Shown: positions 41,624 to 52,056 of the stretch, piece by piece | How the letters are laid out: each line of letters begins with the position of its first letter | Position numbering within the stretch: position 1 is the stretch's first letter | DNA from: Xanthomonas albilineans | GTDB taxonomy: Bacteria > Pseudomonadota > Gammaproteobacteria > Xanthomonadales > Xanthomonadaceae | Length of the DNA stretch: 64,000 nucleotides | Assembly (NCBI RefSeq): GCF_002939705.1 | Contig: NZ_MDCB01000008.1 | Location: 98,370 to 162,369 of the forward strand | Reading direction: 5' to 3' | Notes under the pieces: generated by a model | What the model was told of the DNA's origin: nothing | Database searches by the model: none | What the model saw: the letters and a program-made list of their open reading frames with translations, nothing else | Program-made: the position numbers and the translations under genes

Positions 41624-43453
41624 ATGTCCATCGAAAATCTCCGCAATATCGCCATCGTCGCCCACGTCGACCACGGCAAGACCACCCTCGTCGACTGCCT
41701 GCTGAAACAGTCCGGCACCCTGTCCGAGCGCACGGTGCTCGCCGAGCGGGTGATGGACAGCAACGACCAGGAAAAGGAACGCGGCATTACCATCCTGGCC
41801 AAGAACACCGCCATCACCTGGCGTGGCAATCGCATCAACATCGTCGACACTCCGGGACACGCCGACTTCGGCGGCGAGGTAGAACGCGTGCTGTCGATGG
41901 TGGACACGGTGCTGATCCTGGTCGATGCGATGGACGGGCCAATGCCACAGACCCGCTTCGTGACCCAAAAAGCATTCGCGATGGGCTTCAAGCCCATCGT
42001 AGTGGTCAACAAGATCGACCGCCCCGGCGCACGCCCGGACTGGGTGATCGACCAGGTGTTCGACCTGTTCGACAAGCTCGGCGCGACCAACGAGCAGTTG
42101 GACTTCCCAATCGTCTATACCTCGGCACTGAACGGTTATGCCGGCCTGGAAGACAGCGTGCGCGACGGCGACATGACCCCTCTGTACGAAGCGATCATGC
42201 GCCATGCGCCCAAGCCGGAAGTGGACCCGGACGGCCCGTTCCAGATGCGCATCAGCCAATTGGATTACAACAATTTCGTCGGCGTGATCGGCATCGGCCG
42301 CATTCAGCGCGGCGTGCTGAAGAAAAACATGCCGGTGGCGGTGATCGACCGCGAAGGCAAAAAGCGCCAGGGCAAGGTGCTGCAGGTGCTGGGCTTCCTG
42401 GGCCTGGAGCGCATCGAACAAGACAGCGCGCAAGCCGGCGACATCGTCGCCATCTCCGGCATCCAGGAGCTGACCATCTCCGACACCGTGTGCGCGCTCG
42501 ATACCCCAGAAGCGCTGCCGCCGCTAACCGTGGACGAGCCGACCATCTCGATGACCTTCCAGGTCAATAATTCGCCATTCGCCGGCAACAAGGATCTGTC
42601 CGGTGGCAAGTTCCTCACCAGCCGCCAGCTCAAGGACCGTCTGGAACGCGAAACCGTGCACAACGTAGCACTGAAGGTGCAACAGCTCGAAGACGCCGAT
42701 AAATTCCTGGTGTCCGGTCGTGGCGAACTGCATCTGTCGGTGCTGATCGAGAACATGCGCCGCGAAGGATTCGAACTGGCGGTGTCGCGCCCGGAAGTCA
42801 TCATCAAGGAGATCGATGGCAAGCTGATGGAGCCGGTCGAACAGTTGGTGGTCGATATCGAAGAACAGCACCAGGGCGGTGTGATGGAGAAGCTGGGTAT
42901 CCGCAAGGGCCAGCTGAAGAATATGGAGCCCGACGGCAAGGGCCGCGTGCGCCTGGATTACATGATTCCGGCGCGCGGCCTGATCGGCTTCCAGAACGAG
43001 TTCCGCACCCTAACCCAGGGCTCGGGCCTGTTGTTCCACGTGTTCGACCATTACGGCCCGAAGGAACAGGGCGCAATCGCCAAGCGCCAGAACGGTGTGA
43101 TGATCGCCAACGCCCCCGGCGCCACTCCCGCCTACGCGCTGGGACCGCTGGAAGAACGCGGCCGCCTGTTCGCTGCCGAAGGCGACAACGTGTACGAAGG
43201 CCAGCTGGTCGGCATCCACTCCAAAGACAACGACCTGACGGTCAACGCGATCAAAACCAAACCGCTGACCAACATGCGCGCCTCGGGCAAAGACGACGCG
43301 ATCAAACTGACGCCGGCGATCAAGTACACATTGGAACAGGCGCTGGACTTCATCGAAGACGACGAACTGGTCGAAGTCACGCCAAAGGAGATCCGCCTAC
43401 GCAAGAAGCACCTGACCGAGAACGAGCGCAAGCGCGCCGGTCGCGCTGGCTGA
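41624..43453 (+). CDS. typA: Translational GTPase TypA/BipA
   Basis: Ribosome-associated GTPase involved in 50S assembly and stress adaptation. The 609-residue protein has G1 AHVDHGKTT, switch region [12 protein letters not shown]3 [11 protein letters not shown]4 [10 protein letters not shown], domain II, EF-G III/V-like domains ([19 protein letters not shown]), and the C-terminal TypA-specific domain ending [16 protein letters not shown]. Full length. The frame opens far upstream over ppiB; ATG 41624 gives the family start. The DUF2127 gene follows after 13 bp. Confidence 0.97.
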   Translation: MSIENLRNIAIVAHVDHGKTTLVDCLLKQSGTLSERTVLAERVMDSNDQEKERGITILAKNTAITWRGNRINIVDTPGHADFGGEVERVLSMVDTVLILVDAMDGPMPQTRFVTQKAFAMGFKPIVVVNKIDRPGARPDWVIDQVFDLFDKLGATNEQLDFPIVYTSALNGYAGLEDSVRDGDMTPLYEAIMRHAPKPEVDPDGPFQMRISQLDYNNFVGVIGIGRIQRGVLKKNMPVAVIDREGKKRQGKVLQVLGFLGLERIEQDSAQAGDIVAISGIQELTISDTVCALDTPEALPPLTVDEPTISMTFQVNNSPFAGNKDLSGGKFLTSRQLKDRLERETVHNVALKVQQLEDADKFLVSGRGELHLSVLIENMRREGFELAVSRPEVIIKEIDGKLMEPVEQLVVDIEEQHQGGVMEKLGIRKGQLKNMEPDGKGRVRLDYMIPARGLIGFQNEFRTLTQGSGLLFHVFDHYGPKEQGAIAKRQNGVMIANAPGATPAYALGPLEERGRLFAAEGDNVYEGQLVGIHSKDNDLTVNAIKTKPLTNMRASGKDDAIKLTPAIKYTLEQALDFIEDDELVEVTPKEIRLRKKHLTENERKRAGRAG

Positions 43454-43466
43454 CCACCCCGCTCCC

Positions 43467-43949
43467 ATGGCCGCCAATAAAGCGTACAACCCGGATCCAC
43501 ACGCGCACCCGGGCCTGCACGTGATCGCACTGCTGGAGGCCGGCAAAGGTCTGCTCGCGGTACTCGCGGCCACGGGGCTGGAACTACTGGGCCCACTCCC
43601 CCTGCGCGCGGGGGTGGACCGGCTGATCGTGCGCTTCAGCTTGGACCCGGAGCACGGCGCACTGCCGTCGCTGCTGAACATGATCAGCCCCGGCGCGGTG
43701 CATCTGGCCGCCGCCGGCATGCTCGCCTACGGCGCGCTGCACATCATCGAAGCCTGGGGTCTGTGGCGCGCCAAGGCCTGGGCCTCCTTGTTGGGCTGCA
43801 TCTCCGCCGCCATCTACCTGCCGTTCGACGTCTACGCAATCGTGCGGCATCCCGGCTGGGCCTCGTGGGCGGTGCTTGCGATCAACCTCGCTGTGGTCGG
43901 CATCCTGGCGCGCGATCTGGTCCGGCGGCGGCGGCGCCCCACGACATGA
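43467..43949 (+). CDS. DUF2127 integral membrane protein
   Basis: 160-residue inner-membrane protein of the DUF2127 family; function unknown. Three or four hydrophobic segments (LHVIALLEAGKGLLAVLAA, GAVHLAAAGMLAYGALHIIE, ASLLGCISAAIYLPFDVYAI and WAVLAINLAVVGILA). Ends with an arginine run (RRRRRP) on the cytosolic side by the positive-inside rule. Thirteen bases after typA on the same strand, so probably in its transcript. Confidence 0.8.
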   Translation: MAANKAYNPDPHAHPGLHVIALLEAGKGLLAVLAATGLELLGPLPLRAGVDRLIVRFSLDPEHGALPSLLNMISPGAVHLAAAGMLAYGALHIIEAWGLWRAKAWASLLGCISAAIYLPFDVYAIVRHPGWASWAVLAINLAVVGILARDLVRRRRRPTT

Positions 43950-44151
43950 TCCCCAGCGCCGCGCCGGCGCCTGGTCTGGTGTATCGCCGAAATGCGCTAC
44001 ATGGCATGGGCGATGCACGCATCTGCGGGCGAAGGCTCCGCCTGCTCCACAGCACACCAGTCAAACATCGCTGTACCACGCTCAGATCCACGCTGCGGCG
44101 CAAAGCCTGAGATGAATCGCGTGGCGCGCTTGCCGTGCCACTGCGTCACTG

Positions 44152-45549
44152 TCAGACCGACAGCGACGGCATGCTACGTCCGTTCTGCTTGCGTACGATC
44201 GCCAGCGCGATCTCCAGCGACTGCTCGTAGTTCAGGCGCGGGTCCACGCTGGAGCGGTACGCACGCTCCAGGTCGCGCTCGGTCAGTTCGCGTGCGCCGC
44301 CGATGCACTCGGTGACATCTTCGCCGGTCAGTTCCAGGTGCACGCCCCCCAGACGGGTTCCCGCCGCGGCATGGATGTCGAACGACTGTTCCACCTCGTC
44401 CAGCACGTTCTGATAGCGCCGGGTCTTGTAGCCGTTACTGGTGCTTTCGGTATTGCCGTGCATCGCATCGCATACCCACAGCACGCGGCGTCCATCGCGA
44501 CGGACCGCCTCCAGCAGTGACGGCAGCTTTTCGGCGATCTGCGCCGCGCCCATGCGATGGATGAAGGTCAGCCGGCCCGGCTCGTCCTCCGGGTTGAGCA
44601 CGTCGATCAGGCGCAGCAACTGATCCGGCTGCGCCGACGGACCAACCTTGATCGCGATCGGATTGCGGATGCCACGAAAATACTCCACATGCGCGCCATC
44701 CAGCGCCGCGGTGCGCATGCCGATCCAGGGATAATGCGTACTCAGGTTGAACCAACCCCATTGCCGCGGCACTTCGCGGGTCAAAGCCTCTTCGTAGGGC
44801 AGCAGCAACGCCTCGTGCGAGGTGTAGAAATCAACCCGGTTGAGGTTGTACAGCTGCGCACCGGACAGCGTCTCCATGAAACGCACCGCATCGCCAATCG
44901 AGGCCACCATCTTTTGGTACTCATCGGCCAGCGGCGAGCAACCGACCCAACTCAGGTTCCAGTACTCGGGATGGTGCAGGTCGGCGAAACCGCCATCGAT
45001 GAGCGCACGCACGAAGTTCATCGTCATCGCCGAGCGCGAGTGCGCGGTGATCATGCGTCGCGGATCCGGCACGCGCGCCTGCGCGGTGAACTCCGGTGCA
45101 TTGACCACATCGCCGCGGTAACTGGGCAAGCTCACGCCATCGCGGGTCTCCGTGTCGGCCGAACGTGGCTTGGCGTACTGACCAGCGTAACGACCCACAC
45201 GCACCACCGGCAGACGCAGACCGTGCACCAGCACCAGACTCATCTGCAACAGCACCTTGAGCCGGTTGGAGATGGTACTGGACTCGCAGTCGCTGAAGTT
45301 CTCCGCGCAATCGCCCCCCTGCAGCAGGAAGCGCTTGCCTTCCTGCGCCTCGGCCAACTGCTTCTTCAACGAGAAGATCTCCCACGACGTGACCAGCGGC
45401 GGCAATTCGCGCAGTTCCCCGAGCGTCTCCTCCAGTGCCTGCGGGTCCGGATAGACCGGCATCTGCAGCGCAGGCTTGCCACGCCAACTCACGGGTGACC
45501 AGGGCGATGTGACGGATTCGGACAAGGCGGCGGAGGCGGACAGCGTCAT
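44152..45549 (-). CDS. Class II (plant-type) DAHP synthase
   Basis: Condenses phosphoenolpyruvate and erythrose-4-phosphate to DAHP, the first shikimate-pathway step. The 465-residue class II enzyme has GGDCAENF with the metal-binding cysteine, RVGRYAGQYAKPRS, IGMRTAALD, IKVGPSA, FIHRMGAAQI and CDAMHGNT with metal-binding His. This class is unrelated in sequence to AroF/G/H of enterobacteria. ATG 45549 has AAGGAG nine bases upstream. Divergent from the second TonB receptor; the shared ~210 bp gap contains the Zur-box-like palindrome, nearer to the receptor. Confidence 0.95.
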   Translation of the reverse strand: MTLSASAALSESVTSPWSPVSWRGKPALQMPVYPDPQALEETLGELRELPPLVTSWEIFSLKKQLAEAQEGKRFLLQGGDCAENFSDCESSTISNRLKVLLQMSLVLVHGLRLPVVRVGRYAGQYAKPRSADTETRDGVSLPSYRGDVVNAPEFTAQARVPDPRRMITAHSRSAMTMNFVRALIDGGFADLHHPEYWNLSWVGCSPLADEYQKMVASIGDAVRFMETLSGAQLYNLNRVDFYTSHEALLLPYEEALTREVPRQWGWFNLSTHYPWIGMRTAALDGAHVEYFRGIRNPIAIKVGPSAQPDQLLRLIDVLNPEDEPGRLTFIHRMGAAQIAEKLPSLLEAVRRDGRRVLWVCDAMHGNTESTSNGYKTRRYQNVLDEVEQSFDIHAAAGTRLGGVHLELTGEDVTECIGGARELTERDLERAYRSSVDPRLNYEQSLEIALAIVRKQNGRSMPSLSV

Positions 45550-45709
45550 GAAAAGGCTCCTTGGAAGCATATGATGTTCGCAGAGCCAGGGCGCGACGCA
45601 TAGCGCGACGCGCGCCTGAGTACGACAAAAGCACCACTGACATGAACAATACGTAACACGACGGTCACCACCATGACTTCCGACTGACGCGAGCGCCGCG
45701 CCGAACATT

Positions 45710-45731
45710 GAATGTTATCTAGTAACATCTC
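45710..45731 (+). promoter_or_regulatory. zur box: Candidate Zur box
   Basis: Core ATGTTATCTAGTAACAT at 45712-45728 is a palindrome with one mismatched pair around CTA, flanked by GA on the left and CTC on the right. It closely resembles the gammaproteobacterial Zur operator (GAAATGTTATANTATAACATTTC type, about 23 bp). Position is 32-50 bp upstream of the receptor ATG, where a repressor would block transcription. Confidence 0.65.
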
Positions 45732-45760
45732 CTTTACTTATCCCTCTGGTCAGCCTTGTC

Positions 45761-47881
45761 ATGACACCACACGCTCTCTCCACTGCTGTTGCTCTGGTCC
45801 TACTGGCGTCCCCGGGACTCACCCTCGCTGCCGACGCCTCCAACAGGGCTATCGACCTCGACCCGGTCACCGTCACCGCCAAACTCGAAGCCGCGCGCAA
45901 CGCGCTATCGCCGGACATCGGCAGCAGCCAGTACGCGATCACCGCCGCAGACATCGATCGTCTGCCGCTGGGTGCCTCCACGCCGCTCAACCAGGTGCTG
46001 CTGCAGGCGCCGGGCGTGGTCCAAGACTCTTATGGCGGCATCCACGTGCGCGGCGACCACGCCAATCTGCAATACCGCATCAATGGCGTGATGATTCCCG
46101 AATCCATCTCCGGCTTCGGCCAGAGCCTGGACCCACGCACGATCAAGAACATCCGCCTGCTCGACGGCGCGCTGCCGGCGCAGTTCGGCGACCGCACCGC
46201 CGCGGTCATCGACATCACCACCAAGAACGGCGTGGAATTGGGTAACGGCGGCAGCGTCGGCATCACCGCCGGCTCGTACGGCACGCTCAACCCGAATGCC
46301 TCCTGGTGGGGCAGCGAAGGCCGCCTCAGCTGGTTCGGCAGCGGCAACTACCTGCAAAACCGGATCGGCCTGGAAAACCCGACCAACAGCAGCAATCCAT
46401 ACCACGATAAAACCCACCAGGGCAAAGCCTTCGCCGATCTCAACTACCTGATCAACGAAAGCACCCGGCTCAGCCTGATGGTCGGCTATGCCAACAACCG
46501 CTTCCAGATCCCCAATAACCCAGGGCAGACGCCCGCGTTCACCTATCTGGGCAACAGCGACTTCGATTCCTCGCAACTCAACGAGAACCAGCGCGAGAAC
46601 ACCCGCTTCGGCAACTTGATACTGCAAGGTGAGCTAGGTACCACCAGCTACCAGTTGTCGGCCGGTCAACGCTACAGCAGCGTCGCGTTCTCCCCCGATA
46701 TCGCCGGCGACCTGATCTTCAACGGCGTCGCCTCGCAGGTCCAGCGCAGCAACCGCGCCAACACCGTGCAGGCCGATTTCTCCACCCCGTGGGGCGGATC
46801 GCACACCCTGCGCTACGGCGTGTATGGCAGTTTCGAACACGTCATCGCCAGCAACAACGCTTACGTCTTCCCGGCCAACGACGACGGCAGCCAGAGCAGC
46901 GATGTGCCACTGTTCATTCCCGATGCCAGCCGCTTCCACGCCAGTACCTACGCGGTCTACCTGCAGGACGAGTGGCAGCCCAGCGACGCCTGGACCATCA
47001 ACTACGGCGTGCGTGGCGATCGTTACAAAGCCTTCGGCATCACCGAGGGCCAGCTCAGCCCACGCCTGGGCGTGGTCTGGCATGCCAGCGACACCACCAC
47101 CTTGCATGCCGGCTATGCCCGCTACTTCACCCCGCCGGCCAGCGAGCTGATCTCCACCAGCGACATCGCCTTGTACGACGGCACCACCAATCAGCAATCG
47201 GCCGCAGGCGGCCCGACCACGCCACTGAGCGAACGCAGCAACTACTTCGACCTCGGGATCTCGCAGGCCGTTGGCGACCACCTCACACTGGGCCTGGACA
47301 CCTACTACCGCAAGGCCGATCGCTTGCAAGACGAAGGCCAGTTCGGTGCCGCCTACGTCTACTCCACCTTCAACTACCGCTACGGCCGTATCCGCGGCGC
47401 CGAATTCAGCGCCGACTACACCAATGGCCCGGTCAACGCCTACTTCAACGCGGCCTACAGCAAGGCGATGGGCAAGCGGGTGATGACCAGCCTGTACAAC
47501 TTCGACCCGGATGCGCTGGCCTATGTCTACGACCACTGGATCCATCTCGACCACGACCAGAAGCTGACGTCTTCCGGCGGCCTCACCTACGCCCTGGCCG
47601 ACGATAGCCGGATCGGCGCAAACTATCTGTTCGGCAGTGGCCTACGCACCGACGCCAACGGCGTCCCCAACGGCGGCACGGTCGCGTCCTACTTCCAGTT
47701 GAACCTCAGCGCCGGGCACGACTTCGGCCTCGGCAGCGGCCACCCACTGCATGCGCAGTTGGCTGTGCTCAATGTGCTCGACCGCCACTATCAGCTACGC
47801 GATGGCGGCGGCATCGGCGTCTTCGCCCCCCAATGGGCGCCGCGCCGCGGCATCTACCTGAGCCTGCAGCAGGATTTCTAA
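45761..47881 (+). CDS. TonB-dependent receptor, probably zinc-responsive
   Basis: Outer-membrane active transporter of 706 residues. Signal peptide (about 1-23, ending LAADA), TonB box DPVTVTA, plug (LNQVLLQAPGVVQDSYGG, IHVRGDH, YRINGVMIPES, DGALPAQFGDRTAAVIDITT) and barrel ending QQDF, with the C-terminal aromatic residue. The barrel has a His/Asp patch (YDHWIHLDHDQ) that could bind metal. Upstream is a Zur-box-like site, so I infer import of zinc or a zinc chelate (ZnuD-like role). Not shown by sequence directly. Confidence 0.9.
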   Translation: MTPHALSTAVALVLLASPGLTLAADASNRAIDLDPVTVTAKLEAARNALSPDIGSSQYAITAADIDRLPLGASTPLNQVLLQAPGVVQDSYGGIHVRGDHANLQYRINGVMIPESISGFGQSLDPRTIKNIRLLDGALPAQFGDRTAAVIDITTKNGVELGNGGSVGITAGSYGTLNPNASWWGSEGRLSWFGSGNYLQNRIGLENPTNSSNPYHDKTHQGKAFADLNYLINESTRLSLMVGYANNRFQIPNNPGQTPAFTYLGNSDFDSSQLNENQRENTRFGNLILQGELGTTSYQLSAGQRYSSVAFSPDIAGDLIFNGVASQVQRSNRANTVQADFSTPWGGSHTLRYGVYGSFEHVIASNNAYVFPANDDGSQSSDVPLFIPDASRFHASTYAVYLQDEWQPSDAWTINYGVRGDRYKAFGITEGQLSPRLGVVWHASDTTTLHAGYARYFTPPASELISTSDIALYDGTTNQQSAAGGPTTPLSERSNYFDLGISQAVGDHLTLGLDTYYRKADRLQDEGQFGAAYVYSTFNYRYGRIRGAEFSADYTNGPVNAYFNAAYSKAMGKRVMTSLYNFDPDALAYVYDHWIHLDHDQKLTSSGGLTYALADDSRIGANYLFGSGLRTDANGVPNGGTVASYFQLNLSAGHDFGLGSGHPLHAQLAVLNVLDRHYQLRDGGGIGVFAPQWAPRRGIYLSLQQDF

Positions 47882-47897
47882 ACAGGCCGAATACCCA

Positions 47898-48002
47898 CTA
47901 GGCCGCGCCCGAGTCGGGCCGGCCTAGCGGGAAGAGGGAGAAACGGCGGCAGGCAGCTCCAGGTACCTGCCGCTACAGCGCCGGGAGCGAGATCGGCTCC
48001 CG
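47898..48002. repeat. Three adjacent stem-loops after the receptor gene
   Basis: Three hairpins in about 105 bp: 47898-47927 (13-bp stem, one bulge), 47946-47973 (gcggcagg/cctgccgc) and 47982-48002 (cgggagc/gctcccg). The first probably terminates the receptor transcript though no T-run follows. The group resembles REP-type intergenic palindromes seen in this family of bacteria. Confidence 0.55.
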
Positions 48003-48088
48003 CGCTGACTGTGACCGACGACATCGGCGAGGAATGACCTCAGATAGCTCCTACGCGGGCAAGCGCAGTCCAATGCCCATCTGCAAAC

Positions 48089-48601
48089 TCAGTGCAGCGA
48101 GCGCCGCCTGGCCTTGAAACCTGCATACAACGCGAACACACCCAACAACACGAAACAGATCAGGCACCACATCGGCATCGACAGGCCCAGAAAACGCCAA
48201 TCGATGTTGCCGCAATCGCCGGTGCCGGTCAGCACCCGCCGCATCACCTCGAACGGCCCCAGCGTCTGCCGCAGAAAGCTCAGCGGCGGACCACAAGATG
48301 CCATCGGATCGGGAAACACCTGCACGTAGACATGTTTAGCGGCGATACCCGCCCCTACGCCCGCCGCCAGGAATGCCAGTACACCGTAGACCTTACGACC
48401 TCCGCTGCGCACCGGTCCGTGCAATGCACCGATCAGAAACAGCAAGCCCAGCGCAGCGAATGCGATCCTTTGGAAGATGCACAGCGGACACGGCTCGATC
48501 CCCAATTGCAACTGCACAAAAATCGCATAACCAAGCAATGCGGCGCAGCTTAGGAAACCCAGCAAAAACTGTGCTCGGAAACGCCAGCGGAACAGGTTCA
48601 T
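48089..48601 (-). CDS. dsbB: Disulfide bond formation protein DsbB
   Basis: Inner-membrane quinone reductase that reoxidises DsbA. The 170-residue protein has four transmembrane segments, the first periplasmic loop cysteine pair CPLC, and the second pair in ASCGPPLSF and GTGDCGNIDW. ATG 48601 is the family-like start (MNLFRWRFRAQF); alternative in-frame ATGs at 48658 and 48643 exist with no better ribosome binding site. Stands alone, convergent with the receptor gene. Confidence 0.93.
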   Translation of the reverse strand: MNLFRWRFRAQFLLGFLSCAALLGYAIFVQLQLGIEPCPLCIFQRIAFAALGLLFLIGALHGPVRSGGRKVYGVLAFLAAGVGAGIAAKHVYVQVFPDPMASCGPPLSFLRQTLGPFEVMRRVLTGTGDCGNIDWRFLGLSMPMWCLICFVLLGVFALYAGFKARRRSLH

Positions 48602-48929
48602 TGGAATCGGACTCGCAGCGACAATCCAATCATTATCCCCCATCCACTCGCTTACCATGCACCACCCATCGGTGGGAATTCAGGTCGTGACGACTCACGA
48701 CACGTTCCGGCAGAAGAGACTCACACGCACAAACGCAAAAAAGCCCGGATATTCCGGGCTTTTTGCTACTTCCGTTGGAAACAGACTTAGAGTAGCTAAC
48801 GAAACGACTGTGTCGCCGCCGGATGGGCGCGGGCAGTGCTCGGAATCCTCATGTAACTGTGTACACTGCAGTTGCTGCGCGCTTTCCGCGGCCACCCGAC
48901 AGCCACTCGCGACGTTTTGTCAGCCACTC
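48602..48929. other. Gene-free gap between dsbB and the ribosomal operon
   Basis: Holds the dsbB upstream region on the right side of its start, the rplQ-side terminator at 48738-48764, and nothing gene-like. Confidence 0.6.
48738..48764 (-). terminator. Rho-independent terminator of the ribosomal operon
   Basis: Stem aaaaagcccgga/tccgggcttttt with a 3-base loop; A- and T-runs on both sides make it a bidirectional terminator, here ending the rplQ transcript about 165 bp past its stop. Confidence 0.85.
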
Positions 48930-49313
48930 TTACTCGGCGACGGCCTCGGCCACGAGCGGGCGATCGACCAGCTCGACATACGCCATCGGCGCATTATCGC
49001 CGGCGCGGAAACCGCACTTGAGGATGCGTAGGTAGCCGCCCGGACGCGATTGGTAACGCGGGCCAAGTTCGACGAACAGCTTGCCCACCGCTTCCTTGTC
49101 GCGCAGACGGGCGAAGGCCAGACGGCGGTTGGCGACGCCATCGACCTTGGCGATGGTGATCAACGGCTCTGCGACACGGCGCAGCTCCTTGGCCTTCGGC
49201 AGGGTGGTCTTGATCAACTCGTGCTTGAACAACGACGCCGCCATGTTGGAGAACATCGCCTGACGATGCGCACTGGTGCGGCTGAACTTGCGACCGGATT
49301 TCTGGTGACGCAT
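48930..49313 (-). CDS. rplQ: 50S ribosomal protein L17
   Basis: L17, 127 residues as in E. coli, starting [20 protein letters not shown], with [14 protein letters not shown] block ([19 protein letters not shown]). Last gene of the alpha operon. Separated from rpoA by 292 bp, unusually long for this junction, which normally has only a few tens of bases. Confidence 0.98.
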   Translation of the reverse strand: MRHQKSGRKFSRTSAHRQAMFSNMAASLFKHELIKTTLPKAKELRRVAEPLITIAKVDGVANRRLAFARLRDKEAVGKLFVELGPRYQSRPGGYLRILKCGFRAGDNAPMAYVELVDRPLVAEAVAE

Positions 49314-49560
49314 GGGTTTGGATTCCTATGAAAGATTGGAGCTGTTGGAGATCGCTGTCGCCGTCCTGGCGTTGAACAATGGACTGCGGATGGTCCGAGC
49401 CGGCCGTCCTTGACCGGGCGACGCCGCAGGCATGGCGACCCGTCGGCGGAATGATGCAGTGGTACAGGCCGTGGTATGCATGCAGCAGCTCAGGGATTAC
49501 CTGACGCTGCGGCATCACGCGACAGAATCTTTACCGGCGCTCCATCGCCACGTCCACACC

Positions 49561-49597
49561 TGGATCACGACCGTTGTCTTACGACAACGATCGGATC
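49561..49597 (-). promoter_or_regulatory. Stem-loop between rpoA and rplQ
   Basis: Long imperfect hairpin centred on cgttgtc-ttac-gacaacg (49572-49589), extended by ggatc/gatcc arms on both sides. It follows the rpoA stop by about 8-45 bases on the minus strand and lacks a following T-run, so it is not an obvious terminator. Possible RNA processing or attenuation element. Confidence 0.45.
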
Positions 49598-49605
49598 CGA
49601 GGGAC

Positions 49606-50604
49606 TTAGCCGAGCATCCCGTGCTGGGCGACACCAGCCGGCGGCCAGTTCTCCAGCTTCATCCCCAGCGACAGGCCGCGTTGCGCCAGAACTTCCTTGA
49701 TCTCGGTGAGCGACTTCTTGCCAAGATTCGGGGTCTTGAGCAACTCCACTTCGGTTTTCTGGATCAGATCGCCGATGTAGTAGATGCTCTCGGCCTTCAA
49801 GCAGTTGGCCGAACGCACCGTGAGCTCCAGATCGTCGATCGGACGCAGCAGCACCGGGTCGACACCGTTGCTCGCCGGCTTGACCGCACCACGATCGCGA
49901 TGAGTAAAGTCGCCGAATACCGACAACTGATCGCTGAGGATGTCGGCGGCGGTCCGCACGGCTTCCTCGGCATCGATCGTGCCGTTGGTTTCGATGTCCA
50001 GAACCAGCTTGTCCAAGTCGGTACGCTGTTCCACACGTGCGGACTCGACGGCATAGGCGACGCGACGCACGGGCGAGAACGACGCATCCAGGACCAGACG
50101 GCCGATAGTGCGGGTTTCTTCGTCCGGACGGCGACGCGCGGCGGCAGGCTGGTAACCGAAGCCACGCTCGATCTTCAGACGCATGTTGAGTGCCGTGTCC
50201 TTGGTCAGGTGGCAGATCACATGATCGCTGTTGAGGATCTCGACGTTATGGTCGGTCTTGATGTCGGTGGCAGTGACCGTGCCCGGCCCCTGCTTGGACA
50301 GCGACAAGGTGGCGCTGTCACCGGTATGCATCCGGATGGCAACGTCCTTGAGGTTGAGCAGGACTTCCAACACGTCCTCCTGCAGCCCTTCGACCGTGGT
50401 GTACTCGTGCAAAACGTTGTCGATTTCGACTTCGGTGATCGCGAAGCCGGGAATCGAGGACAGCAGCACGCGACGCAGGGCGTTGCCCAGCGTGTGTCCG
50501 TAACCACGTTCCAAAGGCTCGATCACGACCTTGGCGCGGTTGTCGGTAAGGCGTTCGATCTGCGGCCCACGCGGACGCAAGACCTGGTTGGCGGTAACCG
50601 TCAT
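49606..50604 (-). CDS. rpoA: RNA polymerase alpha subunit
   Basis: Alpha subunit, 332 residues: N-terminal dimerisation domain beginning [13 protein letters not shown] (about 1-235) and C-terminal DNA- and activator-binding domain (about 250-325, ending [21 protein letters not shown]). Start at ATG 50604; the frame opens ten codons upstream. Lies 50 bp after rpsD, in the alpha operon. Confidence 0.98.
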   Translation of the reverse strand: MTVTANQVLRPRGPQIERLTDNRAKVVIEPLERGYGHTLGNALRRVLLSSIPGFAITEVEIDNVLHEYTTVEGLQEDVLEVLLNLKDVAIRMHTGDSATLSLSKQGPGTVTATDIKTDHNVEILNSDHVICHLTKDTALNMRLKIERGFGYQPAAARRRPDEETRTIGRLVLDASFSPVRRVAYAVESARVEQRTDLDKLVLDIETNGTIDAEEAVRTAADILSDQLSVFGDFTHRDRGAVKPASNGVDPVLLRPIDDLELTVRSANCLKAESIYYIGDLIQKTEVELLKTPNLGKKSLTEIKEVLAQRGLSLGMKLENWPPAGVAQHGMLG

Positions 50605-50653
50605 GTTGCGGGTTCTCCTGACGAGCTTCCGCACGGGAAGCTCTCCAATGTGA

Positions 50654-51283
50654 TTACTTCGAATACAACTCGACGATCAGCGCTTCGTTGATGTCGGCAG
50701 GCAAATCCGCACGATCCGGTACGGCCTTGAAGATGCCGCTGAACTTCTTCGAATCGACCTCGACCCAAGAAGGGGTCAGATCGTGCGTGTCGGCAACGCT
50801 CAGCGCTTCCTGCACACGCAGCTGCTTCTGTGCTTTTTCCGACAGCGCGATCGCGTCGCCGGCCTTGACCTGGTAAGACGCCAGATTCACCGACTTGCCG
50901 TTGACCAGCACCCCGCGGTGCGACACTAACTGACGCGCCGCAGGACGAGTGACAGCAAAACCCATGCGGTAGACAACGTTGTCCAGACGGGTTTCCAACA
51001 ACTGCAGCAGGTTCTCGCCGGTGTTGCCCTTCTTGGTCGAGGCCTTCTTGTAGTAGTTGCGGAACTGACGCTCCAACAGACAATAGATACGCTTGACCTT
51101 CTGCTTTTCACGCAGCTGAGTGGCGTAGTCGGACAGCTTGCCCTTGCGCGCAGTCGCGCCGTGCTGGCCGGGCTTCTGCTCGAGCTTGCACTTGGAATCC
51201 AGCGCACGCGCCGGGCTCTTGAGGGAAAGATCGGCGCCTTCGCGGCGCGCGAGCTTACAGGTAGGACCGATATAACGAGCCAT
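50654..51283 (-). CDS. rpsD: 30S ribosomal protein S4
   Basis: S4, 209 residues (E. coli 206). Starts [22 protein letters not shown]4 RNA-binding domain in the middle ([31 protein letters not shown]). Primary 16S rRNA binder; in E. coli it represses the alpha operon by binding the leader upstream of rpsM, so the structured gap at 52057-52395 is a plausible target. Confidence 0.98.
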   Translation of the reverse strand: MARYIGPTCKLARREGADLSLKSPARALDSKCKLEQKPGQHGATARKGKLSDYATQLREKQKVKRIYCLLERQFRNYYKKASTKKGNTGENLLQLLETRLDNVVYRMGFAVTRPAARQLVSHRGVLVNGKSVNLASYQVKAGDAIALSEKAQKQLRVQEALSVADTHDLTPSWVEVDSKKFSGIFKAVPDRADLPADINEALIVELYSK

Positions 51284-51297
51284 TTCTTATCGCTCCT

Positions 51298-51690
51298 TTA
51301 GACGCGACGTTTCTTCGGCGGACGGCACCCGTTATGCGGGATTGGCGTCACGTCGATGATGTTGGTGATCTTGTATCCGACGTTGTTCAACGAACGGACG
51401 GCGGACTCGCGACCCGGACCCGGGCCCTTGATGCGCACTTCCAGCGACTTCACGCCGTAGTCGAGCGCGGCACGCCCGGCCTTCTCGGCGGCCACCTGCG
51501 CCGCGAACGGCGTGGACTTGCGCGAACCGCGGAAACCGGCACCACCGGAGGTCGCCCAGGACAATGCATTGCCCTGCCGATCGGTGATGGTCACGATGGT
51601 GTTGTTGAACGAGGCGTGGACGTGGGCGACGCCATCGGTGACGACGCGCTTGATCTTCTTTTTGGTCTTTGCTGCTGCGGGCTTAGCCAT
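51298..51690 (-). CDS. rpsK: 30S ribosomal protein S11
   Basis: S11, 130 residues; [21 protein letters not shown] and the C-terminal [11 protein letters not shown] mark the family. Platform protein of the 30S subunit. Fourteen bases from rpsD and ten from rpsM. Confidence 0.98.
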   Translation of the reverse strand: MAKPAAAKTKKKIKRVVTDGVAHVHASFNNTIVTITDRQGNALSWATSGGAGFRGSRKSTPFAAQVAAEKAGRAALDYGVKSLEVRIKGPGPGRESAVRSLNNVGYKITNIIDVTPIPHNGCRPPKKRRV

Positions 51691-51699
51691 GTCTGTCCC

Positions 51700-52056
51700 T
51701 TACTTCTTGATCGCCTTGCGCGGACCCTTGCGGGTGCGGGCGTTGGTCCGGGTGCGCTGACCGCGCAGGGGCAGGCCACGACGATGACGCAGGCCGCGGT
51801 AGCAGCCCAGGTCCATCAATCGTTTGATAGCGATGCCGATTTCACGACGCAGATCGCCCTCGACGATGTACTTGCCGACTTCGAGACGCAGGCGCTCGAT
51901 TTCCGGCTCGGACAGATCGCGGATCTTGGTGGTCGAGGTCACGCCTGCTGCTTCGCAGACCTTCTTCGAACGGGTACGGCCGATGCCGTAGATGCTTTGC
52001 AACCCGACCCAGACGTGCTTCTGGGCTGGCAGGTTGACGCCTGCAATACGCGCCAT
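51700..52056 (-). CDS. rpsM: 30S ribosomal protein S13
   Basis: S13, 118 residues as in E. coli, starting [19 protein letters not shown] and ending [16 protein letters not shown] plus AIKK. First gene of the alpha operon here; frame opens upstream but ATG 52056 is the family start. Preceded by a 339 bp structured gap rather than rpmJ. Confidence 0.98.
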   Translation of the reverse strand: MARIAGVNLPAQKHVWVGLQSIYGIGRTRSKKVCEAAGVTSTTKIRDLSEPEIERLRLEVGKYIVEGDLRREIGIAIKRLMDLGCYRGLRHRRGLPLRGQRTRTNARTRKGPRKAIKK

